Origin: Rhodocyclaceae bacterium
Lineage (GTDB): Bacteria > Pseudomonadota > Gammaproteobacteria > Burkholderiales > Rhodocyclaceae
Assembly: GCA_018262775.1 (NCBI GenBank)
Contig: JADFDU010000001.1
Location: 33,769-97,768 of the forward strand
Direction of reading: 5' to 3'
Length of the DNA: 64,000 bases
The translations under genes and the position numbers were made by a program. Each line of letters opens with the position of its first letter. Position 1 is the stretch's first letter. Shown here in pieces: positions 63,024 through 64,000 of the stretch. The notes below the pieces were generated by a model that was not told the DNA's origin, ran no database searches, and saw only the letters and a program-made list of their open reading frames with translations.

Positions 63024-63419
63024 TTACGCCACGATGCACAGCACTTCGCCACCAACATTGGTAGCGCGGGCACGGCGGTCAGTCATGACACCCTTGGGTG
63101 TCGAAACAATGGCGATGCCCAGGCCATTCATCACGCGAGGCAGGTCGCCGGAACCTTTGTAGACACGCAGACCGGGGCGCGAGATTCTCTCGATACGCTC
63201 GATCACGGGACGGCCGGCATAGTACTTGAGGGCGATGTCCAACTGCGGCTTTCCTTCGGCATCACGCACGGCAAAATCATCAATATAGCCTTCATCCTTC
63301 AGCACAGCAGCTATGGCCACCTTCAGCCTGGAGGACGGCATGGCAACGGTATTTTTTTGGGCCATCTGCGCATTGCGAATGCGCGTCAGCATATCGGCGA
63401 CCGGATCAGTCATACTCAT
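63024..63419 (-). CDS. rpsH: 30S ribosomal protein S8
   Basis: The 131-residue S8 ([38 protein letters not shown]) is intact. In E. coli S8 represses the spc operon. Confidence 0.97.
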   Translation of the reverse strand: MSMTDPVADMLTRIRNAQMAQKNTVAMPSSRLKVAIAAVLKDEGYIDDFAVRDAEGKPQLDIALKYYAGRPVIERIERISRPGLRVYKGSGDLPRVMNGLGIAIVSTPKGVMTDRRARATNVGGEVLCIVA

Positions 63420-63433
63420 TTCTCGATCTCCTC

Positions 63434-63739
63434 TTACCAGCTGGCCTTGATCATGCCGGGCACCTCGCCACGCATAGCCACTTCGCGTAATTTAAGGCGG
63501 CAAAGGCCGAACTTGCGGAAGTAGCCGCGCGGGCGACCGGTCAACTCACAGCGGTTACGCTGGCGCACCGGACTGGCATTGCGCGGTAGCTGCTGATACT
63601 TTAGGCGTGCATCCATGCGCTCCTCGTCGGAGAGCTTGAAATTGTTGATAATGGCGAGCAGTTCAGCGCGCTTGACAGCGTATTTGGCCACTGTTTTGGC
63701 GCGCTTGGCTTCGCGATTCTTAAGTGCAAGTTTCGCCAT
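63434..63739 (-). CDS. rpsN: 30S ribosomal protein S14 (long, zinc-free form)
   Basis: The 101-residue S14 is the long form without the zinc-binding Cys-x2-Cys pairs ([19 protein letters not shown]). It lies between rplE and rpsH. Confidence 0.96.
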   Translation of the reverse strand: MAKLALKNREAKRAKTVAKYAVKRAELLAIINNFKLSDEERMDARLKYQQLPRNASPVRQRNRCELTGRPRGYFRKFGLCRLKLREVAMRGEVPGMIKASW

Positions 63740-63746
63740 GGTTCCC

Positions 63747-64000
63747 TCAGTTCTTGAAGGGGAATTTGAAGGCGGCGAGAAGCGCCTTGGCCTCTTCGTC
63801 GGTCTTCGCGGTTGTAGTAATGCTGATGTTCATGCCACGCAGGGCATCAATCTTGTCGTACTCGACTTCGGGAAAGATGATCTGCTCCTTGACGCCCAGG
63901 TTGTAGTTACCACGCCCATCAAAAGCCTTGCCCGAGATGCCGCGGAAGTCACGAATGCGCGGCAGGACGACGGTGACCAGGCGATCAAGAAACTCGTACA
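63747..64000 (-). CDS. rplE: 50S ribosomal protein L5, 3' part only
   Basis: The last 84 codons of L5 are present ([37 protein letters not shown]; ending [11 protein letters not shown]). The N-terminal half lies beyond the window edge. The stop is at 63747-63749, just before rpsN. Confidence 0.95.
   Translation of the reverse strand, partial: YEFLDRLVTVVLPRIRDFRGISGKAFDGRGNYNLGVKEQIIFPEVEYDKIDALRGMNISITTTAKTDEEAKALLAAFKFPFKN

Overview
This 64-kb window is high-GC chromosomal DNA of a betaproteobacterium. The evidence is a complete S10/spc/alpha-type ribosomal gene order, betaproteobacterial CysB, UbiA, bactofilin and SPOR proteins, a four-cysteine S4 protein and dispersed ATTCCCGC...GCGGGAAT hairpins. 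A Rhodocyclales or Nitrosomonadales-like organism fits best, but I cannot name a species. I see no tRNA, rRNA, CRISPR array, insertion sequence or prophage.

Layout. (1) 0.1-1.4 kb: an Xre-type regulator and a nucleotidyltransferase-like protein form a toxin-antitoxin-like pair behind a repeated operator. (2) 1.5-11.8 kb: a linked respiratory/redox block. It holds a copper P-type ATPase, a heme-copper enzyme of nitric-oxide-reductase type with a CuA subunit, heme O synthase, an OsmC protein, a lipoyl-domain dihydrolipoamide dehydrogenase, and a FixLJ-like two-component system. The promoters of the heme O synthase gene and of the sensor kinase share a ~45-nt element ending in a 15-nt identical block, so I infer one regulon. 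This is the most interesting part of the window. (3) 12-20.3 kb: DUF3617 protein, ubiA, then a complete type I restriction-modification operon followed by a HipA-like kinase and a DUF3037 protein, which looks like a small defence island. (4) 20.3-30.7 kb: recG, ridA, SPOR and DUF2802 proteins, metY, a bactofilin, then a FAD dehydrogenase with a thiamine-diphosphate enzyme, and a YdcF-like protein.

(5) 30.7-41.5 kb: a long leftward fatty-acid degradation cluster: TetR regulator, FadE, thiolase, MaoC-like hydratase, FadB-like enzyme, thioesterase, membrane-anchored M20 hydrolase, PaaG-like isomerase and an OmpA-like protein. A near-consensus promoter carries a PsrA-like operator over its start point. 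(6) 41.6-48.4 kb: an Atm1-type exporter, a glutamate/aspartate ABC transporter, a NYN/OST-HTH RNA-binding-type protein and a vapBC pair. (7) 48.4-56.2 kb: assimilatory sulfate reduction: cysB divergent from a TauE/SafE transporter, an unusual sulfite reductase, an iron-sulfur type CysH, cysD and cysN, then a D-cysteine desulfhydrase-like gene. (8) 56.3-64 kb: the alpha and spc ribosomal operons, read leftward from a partial rplE to rplQ. infA carries a one-base frameshift in this sequence.
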